Positions 7,373 through 15,255 of a stretch of 23,247 bases of DNA are shown here, one piece after another. The stretch covers positions 1 to 23,247 of the forward strand of contig JAFTIV010000030.1 of assembly GCA_017456685.1 (NCBI GenBank), written 5' to 3'. The notes beneath the pieces are model-generated. The model ran no database searches and was not told where the DNA came from. It was given only the letters and a program-made list of their open reading frames with translations. A program made the translations under genes and the position numbers. Source of the stretch: Clostridia bacterium. GTDB taxonomy: Bacteria > Bacillota > Clostridia > Oscillospirales > CAG-272. The number at the start of each line of letters is the position of its first letter. Positions within the stretch are counted from its first letter, which is position 1.

Positions 7373-7912
7373 TTACATAAGGTCCTTATTGTATATTGCG
7401 CGCTCTCCGCCGATGAATTTTGGGCGCACGCGGGCACAAACAAGGCTTGCCTCGCCTATTTTATTTACGCTAAGGCGAACGGGCACAGCAACACTCTTTA
7501 GGTGCATACCGATAAGGGTGCTTCCTATATCCATTCCAGCGTCCGCCTTAATCTGCTCAAGCACGACGGGCTCCTCAAGGCGAGAATAGGCAACGGTTGC
7601 AAGTGAGCCTCCTGCCTTCTTTTGTGGCACTACATTTACTCTTTCTGCGCCCAAGACCGCCTTACGCTCGGTCACTATTGCGCGATTTAGATGCTCACAG
7701 CATTGAATGGCGATATAAATTCCAAGTGGCTTAAGCACCGAATAAATTCCCTCGAAGATTTGCTCCGCGGTGTCGGGGTCCGAATTCGTTCCTATTTTTG
7801 AGCCGACAACCTCGCTTGTTGAGCAACCGACAACGAAAATATCTCCTGCCTGAAGCTTAGCTATCTCAACAAGCTCCTTAGTCGCATTTATGCATTGTTC
7901 CTTTATAGTCAT
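7373..7912 (-). CDS. ywlG: UPF0340 family protein YwlG (TIGR01440)
   Basis: The product is about 179 residues, matching the UPF0340/YwlG family (DUF436, usually about 180 residues). Recognisable signatures are FVVGCSTSEVVG, IAIQCCEHLNRA and the C-terminal DIGSTLIGMHLK and VRPKFIGGERA. A GTG at 7919-7921 could extend it by three codons, but that GTG lies inside the GAGGTG ribosome site. The ATG at 7910-7912 has correct spacing and is preferred. The family is widespread in Firmicutes and has no established biochemical function; in Bacillus it is often near glyA/upp, which is not the case here. It has its own promoter and terminator and diverges from gpmI across about 155 bases. Confidence 0.88.
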   Translation of the reverse strand: MTIKEQCINATKELVEIAKLQAGDIFVVGCSTSEVVGSKIGTNSDPDTAEQIFEGIYSVLKPLGIYIAIQCCEHLNRAIVTERKAVLGAERVNVVPQKKAGGSLATVAYSRLEEPVVLEQIKADAGMDIGSTLIGMHLKSVAVPVRLSVNKIGEASLVCARVRPKFIGGERAIYNKDLM

Positions 7913-7942
7913 TTTTATCACCTCGTTTCATATTTCAAAAAC

Positions 7943-7971
7943 ATTTTATCACTATTATAAAAAAATGTCAA
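7943..7971 (-). promoter_or_regulatory. Sigma-A promoter of ywlG
   Basis: On the minus strand TTGACA (7966-7971), a 17-base spacer and TAAAAT (7943-7948) form a near-consensus promoter about 31 bases before the ywlG ATG. The gpmI promoter on the other strand is less clear: TATACT at 8012-8017 could be its -10, but no good -35 stands at the right distance. Confidence 0.75.
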
Positions 7972-8067
7972 CATTTTTGCGTTTATTCACAATTTATTCA
8001 CATTTATAGTATATACTAATATAGGTAATAAAAAATAACATATTACATAAACAAAGGAGTTTTAAAA

Positions 8068-9717
8068 ATGGCAAAGCTTAATAAGTTAAACAATGGAATT
8101 GGCGTTCGCGGTCCTGTGCTTACAATAGTTATGGACGGCGTTGGTATTGCTCCAGATGGAGCTGGAAATGCTGTAACAAGCGCATACACCCCTACTCTTG
8201 ATATGCTTATGCAAAATTACCCTTGGGTAAAGCTCAAGGCTCACGGAACTGCTGTCGGTCTTCCTGGTGACGATGATATGGGTAACTCCGAGGTTGGACA
8301 CAATGCTCTTGGCTCGGGTCAGGTTTTCGCTCAGGGTGCTAAGCTCGTTTCTCAATCAATCGAAAACGGCAAGATGTTCGCATCTAAGACTTGGAATGAG
8401 ATTATTGCAAATGTAAAGGACAACAATGGTGTTCTTCACTTCCTCGGTCTTTTCTCCGATGGTAATGTTCACTCTCATATCGACCACCTCAAGGCTATGA
8501 TTGTTCAAGCCAAGAGCGAGGGAGTTAAGACTGTTAGAATTCACACTCTCATCGACGGACGCGATGTTGGCGAAACAAGCGCGCTTGATTATATCGAGCC
8601 ATTTGAGGAATTCATCGCTTCGCTTCGTGATGATAGCTTTGATATTATGATTGCATCTGGTGGCGGAAGAATGGTTATCACAATGGACCGCTACGAGGCT
8701 AACTGGAAGATGGTTGAGGACGGCTGGAAGACTCACGTGCTTGGCGAGGGCAGACAGTTCTGCTGTGCTAAGAAGGCTATTGAGACCTATCGTGAGGAGC
8801 TTAAGGTTATCGACCAAGACCTTCCACCATTTGTTATTGCGAAGGACGGAAAGCCTGTTGGTACAATCAATGATGGCGACAGCGTAATCTTCTACAACTT
8901 CCGTGGTGACCGTTCAATCGAAATCTCTAAGGCATTTGACGATGCTGACTTTAATAAGTTTGACAGGGTTCGCTTCCCTAAGGTTGTTTACGCAGGTATG
9001 CTTGAGTATGATGGCGACCTTCATATTCCTTCAAGATATCTTGTAAATCCACCCGAAATTACAAACACTATGGGTGAGTATCTTGCTGGCACAGGAATTT
9101 CTCAGCTTGCAATCTCCGAAACTCAAAAATATGGTCATGTAACCTATTTCTGGAACGGAAACAAGAGTGGCAAGTTTGACGAGGCTCTTGAGACCTACAT
9201 TGAGGTTCCATCCGATGTTGTTCCATTTGAGCAAAGACCTTGGATGAAGTGTGCGGAAATCACCGACAAGCTCATTGAGTGTCTAAGAAGCGGTAAGTAC
9301 GACTGCCTAAGAGTAAACTTCCCTAACGGAGATATGGTTGGTCACACAGGTAACCTTTTGGCTACTCGTTGCTCTATGGAGGCTCTTGACCTTCAGCTCA
9401 AGAGAATTCTCGATGTTGTTGACGAGCTTGGTGGTGTAGCTGTAATCACAGCTGACCACGGTAATGCTGACGAGATGTACGAGGTTGACAAGAAGGGCGC
9501 GCCTAAGACTGACAAAAACGGCAAATTCAAGGCTAAAACAAGCCACACCCTTAACCCTGTTCCTTGCATTATCTATGATAATTTCTACAAGGACAAGTAC
9601 GAGGTAAAGGCTGACAACGGCGAATTTGGTCTTTCAAATGTTGCATCAACAGTTGCTAACCTTCTCGGCTATGAGGCTCCCTCTATGTGGGACACATCTC
9701 TTATCGAGATTAAATAA
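8068..9717 (+). CDS. gpmI: 2,3-bisphosphoglycerate-independent phosphoglycerate mutase
   Basis: This is the cofactor-independent glycolytic enzyme that interconverts 3- and 2-phosphoglycerate, a two-manganese member of the alkaline phosphatase superfamily acting in the cytoplasm. The nucleophile is Ser74 in DDDMGNSEVGHNALG, and Asp23 in VMDGVG is the first metal ligand. HSHIDHL (near 136), DGRDV (near 165), the Arg-rich FRGDRSIE, TADHGNAD and TSHTLNPVP follow in the expected order. At 549 residues it is somewhat longer than the usual 505-520; the extra length includes short insertions in the C-terminal half, for example before TSHT. A strong AAAGGAG site precedes the ATG. No other glycolytic gene adjoins it. 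The RluA-type gene begins 54 bases downstream. Confidence 0.97.
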   Translation: MAKLNKLNNGIGVRGPVLTIVMDGVGIAPDGAGNAVTSAYTPTLDMLMQNYPWVKLKAHGTAVGLPGDDDMGNSEVGHNALGSGQVFAQGAKLVSQSIENGKMFASKTWNEIIANVKDNNGVLHFLGLFSDGNVHSHIDHLKAMIVQAKSEGVKTVRIHTLIDGRDVGETSALDYIEPFEEFIASLRDDSFDIMIASGGGRMVITMDRYEANWKMVEDGWKTHVLGEGRQFCCAKKAIETYREELKVIDQDLPPFVIAKDGKPVGTINDGDSVIFYNFRGDRSIEISKAFDDADFNKFDRVRFPKVVYAGMLEYDGDLHIPSRYLVNPPEITNTMGEYLAGTGISQLAISETQKYGHVTYFWNGNKSGKFDEALETYIEVPSDVVPFEQRPWMKCAEITDKLIECLRSGKYDCLRVNFPNGDMVGHTGNLLATRCSMEALDLQLKRILDVVDELGGVAVITADHGNADEMYEVDKKGAPKTDKNGKFKAKTSHTLNPVPCIIYDNFYKDKYEVKADNGEFGLSNVASTVANLLGYEAPSMWDTSLIEIK

Positions 9718-9727
9718 AAAAGCATCG

Positions 9728-9751
9728 CAGGGGGCGAAAAATCGCCCCCTG
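9728..9751 (+). terminator. GC-rich hairpin after gpmI, without a T-run on the + strand
   Basis: CAGGGGGCGA and TCGCCCCCTG form a perfect 10-bp stem around AAAA. On the + strand it is followed by TGTTAATTAA, a poor terminator tail, while on the - strand a T-run follows some bases later. It may be a partial terminator or an RNA stabiliser, leaving some read-through into the next gene. Confidence 0.5.
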
Positions 9752-9771
9752 TGTTAATTAAAGGATTGAAA

Positions 9772-10419
9772 ATGAACACAATTTACATAGACAAGGACTT
9801 AGTAGTTTGCGAAAAGCCCTATGGTGTCTCCTCGCAGGCAAGCGATGGTGAGAATATGCTTGAGCTAATCAAGAGCGCGCACGACTGTGATGCGTTTGTG
9901 GTGCATCGTCTTGACATTACCACGCGCGGGCTTATGGTATATGCCTTAAACGACAGCTCCGCTGGCAATTTATGCGCACAGGTTGCCTCGCACGCCTTCA
10001 AAAAGGAATATCTTGCAATTGCTCACAATAATATGCCAGACGAGGGCGAGATGGTTGATTTTCTGTATCACGACAGAATAAAAAACAAGTCCTTTGTAGC
10101 TAATAGCGCACGCAAGGGGGCGAAGGAGGCACGGCTACGCTTCAAGACACTTGCAAGAGTGATGCACGAGGGCGAGTGCCTATCGCTTGTAAAAATCGAG
10201 CTTTTGACGGGCAGAACGCATCAAATAAGGGCTCAGCTCTCATCGCGTGGGTTTATGCTCTATGGCGATGGCAAATACGGTGCCAAGGACAACGACAAAA
10301 TCGCGCTTTACTCACACAGTATAGGCTTTTTCCATCCCAAGACGAAAAAGTGGCTAAGCTTCTCTCACTTCCCAGAGTCAAGCGGTGCTTGGGTGCTATT
10401 TAAGGATTATTTGAAATAA
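9772..10419 (+). CDS. RluA-family RNA pseudouridine synthase
   Basis: The 215-residue product converts uridine to pseudouridine in rRNA or tRNA. The catalytic motif is HRLDITTRGLMV with Asp48, the RluA/RsuA nucleophile. The C-terminal LLTGRTHQIRAQL and YGDGKYG motifs are also typical. There is no N-terminal S4 RNA-binding domain, which places it among the short RluA/RluC-like enzymes; which RNA it modifies cannot be read. A GTG at 9751 would add seven residues, but an AAGGA site at 9761-9765 fixes the start at the ATG at 9772. No separate promoter is evident, so it may be expressed by read-through from gpmI. A strong terminator follows the stop. Confidence 0.9.
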   Translation: MNTIYIDKDLVVCEKPYGVSSQASDGENMLELIKSAHDCDAFVVHRLDITTRGLMVYALNDSSAGNLCAQVASHAFKKEYLAIAHNNMPDEGEMVDFLYHDRIKNKSFVANSARKGAKEARLRFKTLARVMHEGECLSLVKIELLTGRTHQIRAQLSSRGFMLYGDGKYGAKDNDKIALYSHSIGFFHPKTKKWLSFSHFPESSGAWVLFKDYLK

Positions 10420-10422
10420 TTA

Positions 10423-10449
10423 AAAGCAGACCCTTGACGGGTCTGCTTT
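10423..10449. terminator. Bidirectional terminator between rluA-type gene and feo operon
   Basis: The 11-bp stem AAAGCAGACCC / GGGTCTGCTTT has a 5-base loop. On the + strand CTTTTATT follows and on the - strand TTTAATTATT, so it probably ends both the pseudouridine synthase transcript and the feo transcript. Confidence 0.8.
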
Positions 10450-10486
10450 CTTTTATTCTGTGCTTGCTGAGGCGCTGAGGGTTGGC

Positions 10487-10687
10487 TTACTTACCCTCTT
10501 TTTTCGCCTCGTCTGTATCAGGCTTGTGGCAAATGCCTGACATAGCGCAATTTGAACAACCACAGCCACAGGAGGATTTGCCCTGCTTCTTGTTTTTTAC
10601 AAGTCTTACGATTATTCCTGCTACAATTGCCAGAAGGAGAATTGATATTGCGATTGTAGCGATATTATTTTTAATAAATTCTAACAC
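10487..10687 (-). CDS. FeoB-associated Cys-rich membrane protein
   Basis: The 66-residue product has one membrane segment (about 8-28), a basic stretch, then a cysteine-rich patch (CGCGCSNCAMSGIC) and a charged tail. This is the layout of the FeoB-associated Cys-rich protein family (PF12669), found beside feoB in many Firmicutes. Its role is unproven; it may handle ferrous iron on the cytoplasmic side or stabilise FeoB, loosely analogous to FeoC. The start is a GTG at 10685-10687 with a G-rich ribosome site about 7 bases upstream. It begins 24 bases after the feoB stop and is the last gene of the feo operon, ahead of a bidirectional terminator. Confidence 0.85.
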   Translation of the reverse strand: MLEFIKNNIATIAISILLLAIVAGIIVRLVKNKKQGKSSCGCGCSNCAMSGICHKPDTDEAKKEGK

Positions 10688-10711
10688 AGGGTGTCCCCCC
10701 TTTCTATTTTT

Positions 10712-13153
10712 TTATTTTTTCGAGGCTACAAGCCCCTTGATTTTTTGAGTTAGCGAAAAGCTTGCTGGGCGAGCTACCATATACACAATAAATGCAAGTG
10801 CAAGAGCCGATGCGATAAGTCCAAGAGTGCTTGCAAGAGCGCCTATTGTGCCAAAGAGTGCGCCTGTTAAGAGTGAGCCTACCCAGTAAATTATAAGTGA
10901 TACAAGGTATGCAAAGCCACACTGATAGCCGATTGCGAACCAAGTCCATTTTGCGGAGTTCATTTCGCGCTTGATTGCACCGATTGCGGCAAAGCAGGGC
11001 GCGCAAAGAAGGTTGAAGGCAAGGAACGAATAGCCCGCTACCTTTGACATTTCAAAGAAGTCAAGCACACCAAATACAGCTACTACCTCCTCCTTAGCTA
11101 CAAGACCCATAAAGGTTGCAACTGTTGCTTGAATGCTACCGAAGCCAAGAGGTGCGAATATCCACTTAAGTGCGTCGCCTATATAGCCGAGAATACTGCT
11201 TGAAAGCTCCATTTCAAGTGAGAAGCCGAAGCCGTCGCCTGTGCTTCCAAGGTGAGAGGCAATCCAAATTACGATTGTAGAAAGAAGGATTATTGTTCCC
11301 GCCTTTTTAATGAAGGACCAGCCTCTTTCCCACATGCTTCTTAAAAGATTTGGGATTGTTGGCATATGGTATGCTGGAAGCTCCATAATGAATGGAGATG
11401 GGTCTCCTATAAATGGCTTTGTTTTCTTAAGGATAAGTCCCGAGATAACTACTGCCACTATTCCAAGGAAGTAAGCGCTTGGCGCTACCCACCACGCACC
11501 GCCAAAGAGTGCGCCCGATATAAGGGCTATAATTGGAAGCTTTGCTCCGCAGGGGATAAAGCTTGTTGTCATAATTGTCATTCGTCTGTCGCGTTGGTTT
11601 TCAATAGTTCTTGATGCCATAATTCCAGGAACGCTACAGCCTGTGCCGATAAGCATAGGAATGAAGGATTTTCCGCTAAGACCGAGCTTTCTAAAGATAC
11701 GGTCCATAACGAAGGCTATACGAGCCATATATCCGCACGCCTCAAGGAATGCGAGAAGTAAGAATAGAACTAAAATCTGTGGCACGAAGCCAAGAACTGC
11801 ACCGACACCGCCAACAATACCGTCAACGATAAGTGATGAGAGCCATTCTGCGACAACGGGCTCGCCCTCGTCGTTATAAAATGCCTCATTTAGAAGAACG
11901 GGAATACCCTTTACCCATACGCCGTATTCAGCGGGGTCAGGAGCACCCTCAAAGAACGGGTCGAGAATAATGTCTATTGCATAGCCTGCCTCGACAAGAG
12001 CAGGTCCGTATGAGCCATATGCCTCCTCAAACGCCTCGTAGTCCTTATCCTCAAATGCGCCAAGAAGCTCCTCTGCTCCTACGACCTCTTTTTCGCTTGC
12101 GTTTTTGAGCGCGTCCTTAATGATTACATCATTCCATAACGGCTCTGCGTGCTCCTTTAGCGCCTCGTCGTACTCGCCATTTATGCCAAGAAGATGGAAG
12201 CCATCTCCAAATAGTCCGTCGTTTGTCCAGTCGGTTGCCCAGGTTCCTACTGTAGTTATCGAAATAAAATACACCAAGAACATAATAAGAGCAAATATAG
12301 GAAGCGCAAGCCAACGATTTGTTACGATTTTATCTATGCGCTCGGACACGCTTGGCTTGCCGTCATTCTTTCTCTTAAAGCATTTTGCGGTAACATCTGT
12401 TACATAATTATATCTTTCGTTTGTGATAATGCTCTCAGCATCGTCATCAAGCTCCTTTTCAACGCCTGATACAATAGCCTCAAGCTCCTTTGTTGCCTCG
12501 TCGTTAAGTGCGAGTGCCTTTATTGCCCTTTCATCACGCTCAAAGAGCTTTACCGAATACCATCTTTGCTTCTCGGCAGGCACAAGGTCAGCTATCATTG
12601 AGATGATTTTTTCAATCGCGCCCTCAACTACGCTTGAGAATTTATGTACATAGGCGTGCTTTTTTCTCTTTGATGCCTCAATTGCCTTCTCTGCAGCCTC
12701 AGCAATTCCCGTGCCCTTAAGTGCAGATATTTCAACTATCTCACAGCCGATAAGCCTTGAAAGCTTCTCTATGTCAATTTCGTCTCCGCTTTTTCTTATA
12801 AGGTCAGTCATATTTATGGCAACTACAACAGGTATGCCGATTTCTACAAGCTGAGTTGTAAGATAAAGGTTTCTTTCAAGGTTTGTGCCATCAACTATAT
12901 TAAGGATTGCGCTTGGCTCCTCGTTTAAAATATAGTTTCTTGCAACAACCTCCTCAAGAGTGTATGGGGAGAGAGAATAAATTCCAGGAAGGTCGGTAAG
13001 AATTACATTCTCGTGCTTTTTAATTTTACCCTCTTTTTTCTCAACAGTAACGCCAGGCCAGTTGCCGACGAACTGATTTGAGCCTGTAAGAGCATTAAAA
13101 AGAGTTGTTTTTCCCGAGTTGGGATTGCCCGCTAAGGCGATTTTGATTTCCAT
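10712..13153 (-). CDS. feoB: Ferrous iron transporter FeoB
   Basis: The 813-residue protein imports Fe(II) across the cytoplasmic membrane. The N-terminal G domain has G1 GNPNSGKTT (9-17), G3 DLPG (54-57), G4 NMTD (114-117) and G5 SAL near 143, followed by a helical GDI-like region to about 270. The membrane part begins near 282. The Gate motifs around the conserved cysteines are present: FIPMLIGTGCSVPG (Cys506) and SFIPCGAKLP (Cys535). Between the first membrane segment and the first Gate lies a long acidic insertion, about 323-435, absent from the E. coli protein. The ATG has an AGAGG site, and a GTTAGC-N4-GCTAAC palindrome ends 2 bases before that site. It follows feoA by 42 bases and precedes the Cys-rich partner by 24. 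Confidence 0.97.
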   Translation of the reverse strand: MEIKIALAGNPNSGKTTLFNALTGSNQFVGNWPGVTVEKKEGKIKKHENVILTDLPGIYSLSPYTLEEVVARNYILNEEPSAILNIVDGTNLERNLYLTTQLVEIGIPVVVAINMTDLIRKSGDEIDIEKLSRLIGCEIVEISALKGTGIAEAAEKAIEASKRKKHAYVHKFSSVVEGAIEKIISMIADLVPAEKQRWYSVKLFERDERAIKALALNDEATKELEAIVSGVEKELDDDAESIITNERYNYVTDVTAKCFKRKNDGKPSVSERIDKIVTNRWLALPIFALIMFLVYFISITTVGTWATDWTNDGLFGDGFHLLGINGEYDEALKEHAEPLWNDVIIKDALKNASEKEVVGAEELLGAFEDKDYEAFEEAYGSYGPALVEAGYAIDIILDPFFEGAPDPAEYGVWVKGIPVLLNEAFYNDEGEPVVAEWLSSLIVDGIVGGVGAVLGFVPQILVLFLLLAFLEACGYMARIAFVMDRIFRKLGLSGKSFIPMLIGTGCSVPGIMASRTIENQRDRRMTIMTTSFIPCGAKLPIIALISGALFGGAWWVAPSAYFLGIVAVVISGLILKKTKPFIGDPSPFIMELPAYHMPTIPNLLRSMWERGWSFIKKAGTIILLSTIVIWIASHLGSTGDGFGFSLEMELSSSILGYIGDALKWIFAPLGFGSIQATVATFMGLVAKEEVVAVFGVLDFFEMSKVAGYSFLAFNLLCAPCFAAIGAIKREMNSAKWTWFAIGYQCGFAYLVSLIIYWVGSLLTGALFGTIGALASTLGLIASALALAFIVYMVARPASFSLTQKIKGLVASKK

Positions 13154-13165
13154 ATATACCTCTTA

Positions 13166-13181
13166 GTTAGCAAGCGCTAAC
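13166..13181 (-). promoter_or_regulatory. Palindrome 3 of the feo operon, in front of feoB
   Basis: GTTAGC-AAGC-GCTAAC on the + strand. It lies between feoA and feoB, and on the coding strand ends 2 bases before the AGAGG ribosome site of feoB. It may be a DtxR-type operator or an RNA hairpin with a 6-bp stem. Confidence 0.6.
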
Positions 13182-13195
13182 CTCACCATAAAAAA

Positions 13196-13417
13196 TTATT
13201 CTACCTCGATTGTTGCTGCGTCTTCCTTGCGGATTGAAAGCTCGTAGCCACGAACTGTTAATTCCATTGGGTCTCCAAGAGGAGCAAGCTTGCGAACGGT
13301 AATCATAACGCCCTTCGTAATTCCCATATCCATAATTCTGCGCTTGAGTGCGCCCTCGCCGTGGAGCTTCACTACCCTTGCGCTTGCGCCTATTGGCACA
13401 TCCTTTAAGGTTCTCAT
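13196..13417 (-). CDS. feoA: Ferrous iron transport accessory protein FeoA
   Basis: The 73-residue product is a single SH3-like FeoA domain. The pattern MRTLKDVPIGASARVVKL, then GEGALKRRIMDMGI, TKGVMITVRKLAPLGDP and a final SIRKEDAATIEVE is typical for this small cytoplasmic partner of FeoB. The ATG has a strong GGAGG site 4 bases upstream. A longer frame on the same strand covers this region in another reading frame and is discarded. The gene is first in the feo operon, with a near-consensus promoter and two palindromes upstream, which argues for iron-dependent control. Confidence 0.95.
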   Translation of the reverse strand: MRTLKDVPIGASARVVKLHGEGALKRRIMDMGITKGVMITVRKLAPLGDPMELTVRGYELSIRKEDAATIEVE

Positions 13418-13428
13418 TTTGCCTCCGG

Positions 13429-13444
13429 GTTAGCATATGCTAAC
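13429..13444 (-). promoter_or_regulatory. Palindrome 1 of the feo operon, in front of feoA
   Basis: GTTAGCATATGCTAAC is a perfect 16-bp palindrome. On the coding strand it ends 2 bases before the GGAGG ribosome site of feoA, the same geometry as palindrome 3 before feoB. Confidence 0.7.
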
Positions 13445-13463
13445 ACATTTCCAAAAAATTCGA

Positions 13464-13479
13464 GTTAGCCTCGGCTAAC
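13464..13479 (-). promoter_or_regulatory. Palindrome 2 of the feo operon, at the transcription start
   Basis: GTTAGC-CTCG-GCTAAC, symmetrical outward to AGTTAGCC/GGCTAACT. Its centre is 35 bp from that of palindrome 1. It begins just downstream of the predicted transcription start (about 13482), a classical repressor position. Confidence 0.7.
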
Positions 13480-13488
13480 TACACGATA

Positions 13489-13517
13489 ATAATACCACAT
13501 AAGGAAGGGATTGTCAA
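13489..13517 (-). promoter_or_regulatory. Sigma-A promoter of the feo operon
   Basis: On the minus strand TTGACA (13512-13517), 17 bases, then TATTAT (13489-13494). Transcription would start near 13482, giving a leader of about 65 bases that contains palindromes 1 and 2. Confidence 0.85.
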
Positions 13518-13642
13518 GTGCTTTTTTGAAAATTTTTGAAATTTTTTGCGCTCCCTTTTCAAGGGGCTATTTTTGATATTTTGAGCAATTTTCTTCCTTA
13601 TTTATTATACTATTATAATTAAGCGAAATATTACACAAAAAA

Positions 13643-13677
13643 ATAATTGAGCGACCTTTTAAGGGTCGCTCAATTAT
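13643..13677 (-). terminator. Rho-independent terminator of the second LRR gene
   Basis: The 14-bp stem ATAATTGAGCGACC / GGTCGCTCAATTAT closes a 7-base loop and is followed on the minus strand by TTTTTTTG. It lies about 10 bases beyond the stop at 13686. Confidence 0.85.
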
Positions 13678-13685
13678 AGCTATTG

Positions 13686-15179
13686 TTATGATTGTGAGGT
13701 TGGGTAGTAAATGTTATTTGCGCTTACGATATTGAAGTCAATTTCTTCAATGGTAATTGTGGTGTTAGGAGAATTCTTGAGTCCCGCTTGAACATAGTGA
13801 ACTCCATCCTCTGTCTTAACCGCAATCGCTGTGATAAGAGTAAGGGTGTAGAAGCTTCCCTTATCGGTGCTATCGTCAAAGCCTCTTGCCTCTATACTTA
13901 TGCTTGTGTAGTTAACAGATTCAATCTTTACATTTATTTCCTTTACGCCATCAACAAGCTCAAGTGTTTCTCCGTCAAGAATTTTTTCAATGTTGGCATT
14001 TTGGTTCTTTGAGCTTACCATTAAGAGCGCAAGGCTTGCATCAACCTCATTAAGCTCGTTATAAAGTCTAAGTAGCTCCTTGTCAATTCTAAAGCCCGCA
14101 TTTATTCCCTTATAGCGTGCATTCTCAGGCACAGAGGAGCCTTTAAATGTGAGAAGTGCGCCTGCCTTTTCGTCTGTGCTTATTTCACCGCAACCAACGC
14201 GAGCGCATTGAATGTGCTTTGCTCCCTTACCATCAAAGCTTTCATAAGTAAGACCTACGAGCTTTGCACCATTTGCAATTGCAAAATCGTGACCAAGCGC
14301 TGGTGTTTTTATAAGACCGCAACGAACGCAAGCGATTGCGTCAATACAGGTAAGCTTTTCGCTATTTTTGTGTGTAGAGCCATAATACACATCGCAGTGA
14401 TTTACATACTTAACGCTTGATGGCTGATATGTCCATCCTGCTACTGTTTCCTCTGCTCCTGTAAAATTGATAGTAAGGCTTGCCCATTGCGAGACTTCAA
14501 AGGTTGTAACAGACTTAGGAACAGTAAGCTCCAGATTAAGGCTAACGAAAGCATTTGATTGAATTGTTGTAAGATTTTCAGGAAGAACTATGCTTGTAAG
14601 CTTTTTACAGTTATAGAAGCCGTTAGTTCTCATTTCTGTTATTTGAGAGCCAGCTTCAAAATCAATTCCAACAAGCGACGTGCAAGCGTAAAAAATTGAG
14701 GCCTCCTTATTTCCGTTTTTTCCAACAAGGGCAGTCATACTCGCAGGAATATAAGCATACGTCATAGGAGTTCCCTCGCAAACAAAATTGAGCTTTTGAG
14801 GTCCGTTTCCATCTGCGTGCTTAATTCCATCAAGGTTCATAATCATAACGTTGCCACTCCACGCTCCAGCCTTCAATCCGTCGTAGGAATAGCAAAGATA
14901 GTAGTCATCATTTACATAAGCTGCAATCTTAGTCTTTACACTTACAATATAGTAGGTATTTTCGCCAGATACATAAGTATAATATGTACCATTTGTTGGC
15001 TCGGTTGTTACTCTGTACCAAGTGAGAGAATCTCCGTCGCTATCGTAGGTAGGAAGCACTATTGGGTTTCCACTTGTGTCGGTAAGACCCGTGTTAATGT
15101 CCTTTGCGAATGCACTTAGTGCAAGCACAAGCACGAAAACGAGCATCATCGTTAGAGTAATGATTAGTCTTTTTTTCAT
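13686..15179 (-). CDS. Secreted leucine-rich-repeat protein sharing its C-terminal module with the one at 892-2676
   Basis: The frame opens upstream at 15281, but a signal peptide (MKKRLIITLT..., ending near AFA at 25) and an AAGGAG site fix the start at the ATG at 15177-15179, giving 497 residues. After a beta-rich region, a few BspA-type leucine-rich repeats are visible at about 160-228 (ACTSLVGIDF, CKKLTSIVL). Residues about 262-330 carry His/Cys pairs, with Cys278-X5-Cys284-X2-Cys287-Gly, ALGHDF and Cys325-X4-Cys330-Gly, a possible zinc-binding arrangement. From residue 343 to the end (nt 13689-14153) it is about 70% identical to the tail of the other LRR protein, with the same tail length of 155 residues. 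There is no anchor signal. It diverges from an AraC-type regulator across 76 bases, so it may be that regulator's target. The ligand is unknown. Confidence 0.85.
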   Translation of the reverse strand: MKKRLIITLTMMLVFVLVLALSAFAKDINTGLTDTSGNPIVLPTYDSDGDSLTWYRVTTEPTNGTYYTYVSGENTYYIVSVKTKIAAYVNDDYYLCYSYDGLKAGAWSGNVMIMNLDGIKHADGNGPQKLNFVCEGTPMTYAYIPASMTALVGKNGNKEASIFYACTSLVGIDFEAGSQITEMRTNGFYNCKKLTSIVLPENLTTIQSNAFVSLNLELTVPKSVTTFEVSQWASLTINFTGAEETVAGWTYQPSSVKYVNHCDVYYGSTHKNSEKLTCIDAIACVRCGLIKTPALGHDFAIANGAKLVGLTYESFDGKGAKHIQCARVGCGEISTDEKAGALLTFKGSSVPENARYKGINAGFRIDKELLRLYNELNEVDASLALLMVSSKNQNANIEKILDGETLELVDGVKEINVKIESVNYTSISIEARGFDDSTDKGSFYTLTLITAIAVKTEDGVHYVQAGLKNSPNTTITIEEIDFNIVSANNIYYPTSQS

Positions 15180-15206
15180 AAAATTTCTCCTTGCTTTAAT
15201 TAGTGG

Positions 15207-15235
15207 TTGATTTGTCGTTTTGTTTGTGATAAAAT
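15207..15235 (+). promoter_or_regulatory. Sigma-A promoter of the AraC-family gene
   Basis: TTGATT (15207-15212), 17 bases, TAAAAT (15230-15235), with the start of transcription near 15242 and the ATG at 15256. The divergent LRR gene has no equally clear promoter in the 76-base gap, as expected if it needs activation. Confidence 0.65.
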
Positions 15236-15255
15236 TGATTACAGGGGGTGATGCC

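Noticed and set aside
8356-8817. Open frame of 153 codons on the minus strand opposite gpmI
   Set aside because: It is fully antisense to an unmistakable, conserved enzyme gene, has no ribosome site and resembles no protein family; it is a by-product of the codon use of gpmI.
13167-13436. Open frame of 89 codons overlapping feoA in another reading frame
   Set aside because: feoA in the alternative frame has a strong ribosome site and a clear FeoA domain; this frame yields a charged, low-complexity peptide.
13159-13479. The three feo palindromes as a CRISPR-like or mobile repeat array
   Set aside because: The units are short palindromes at uneven distances, with a whole gene between two of them and no spacers; a regulatory role fits better.
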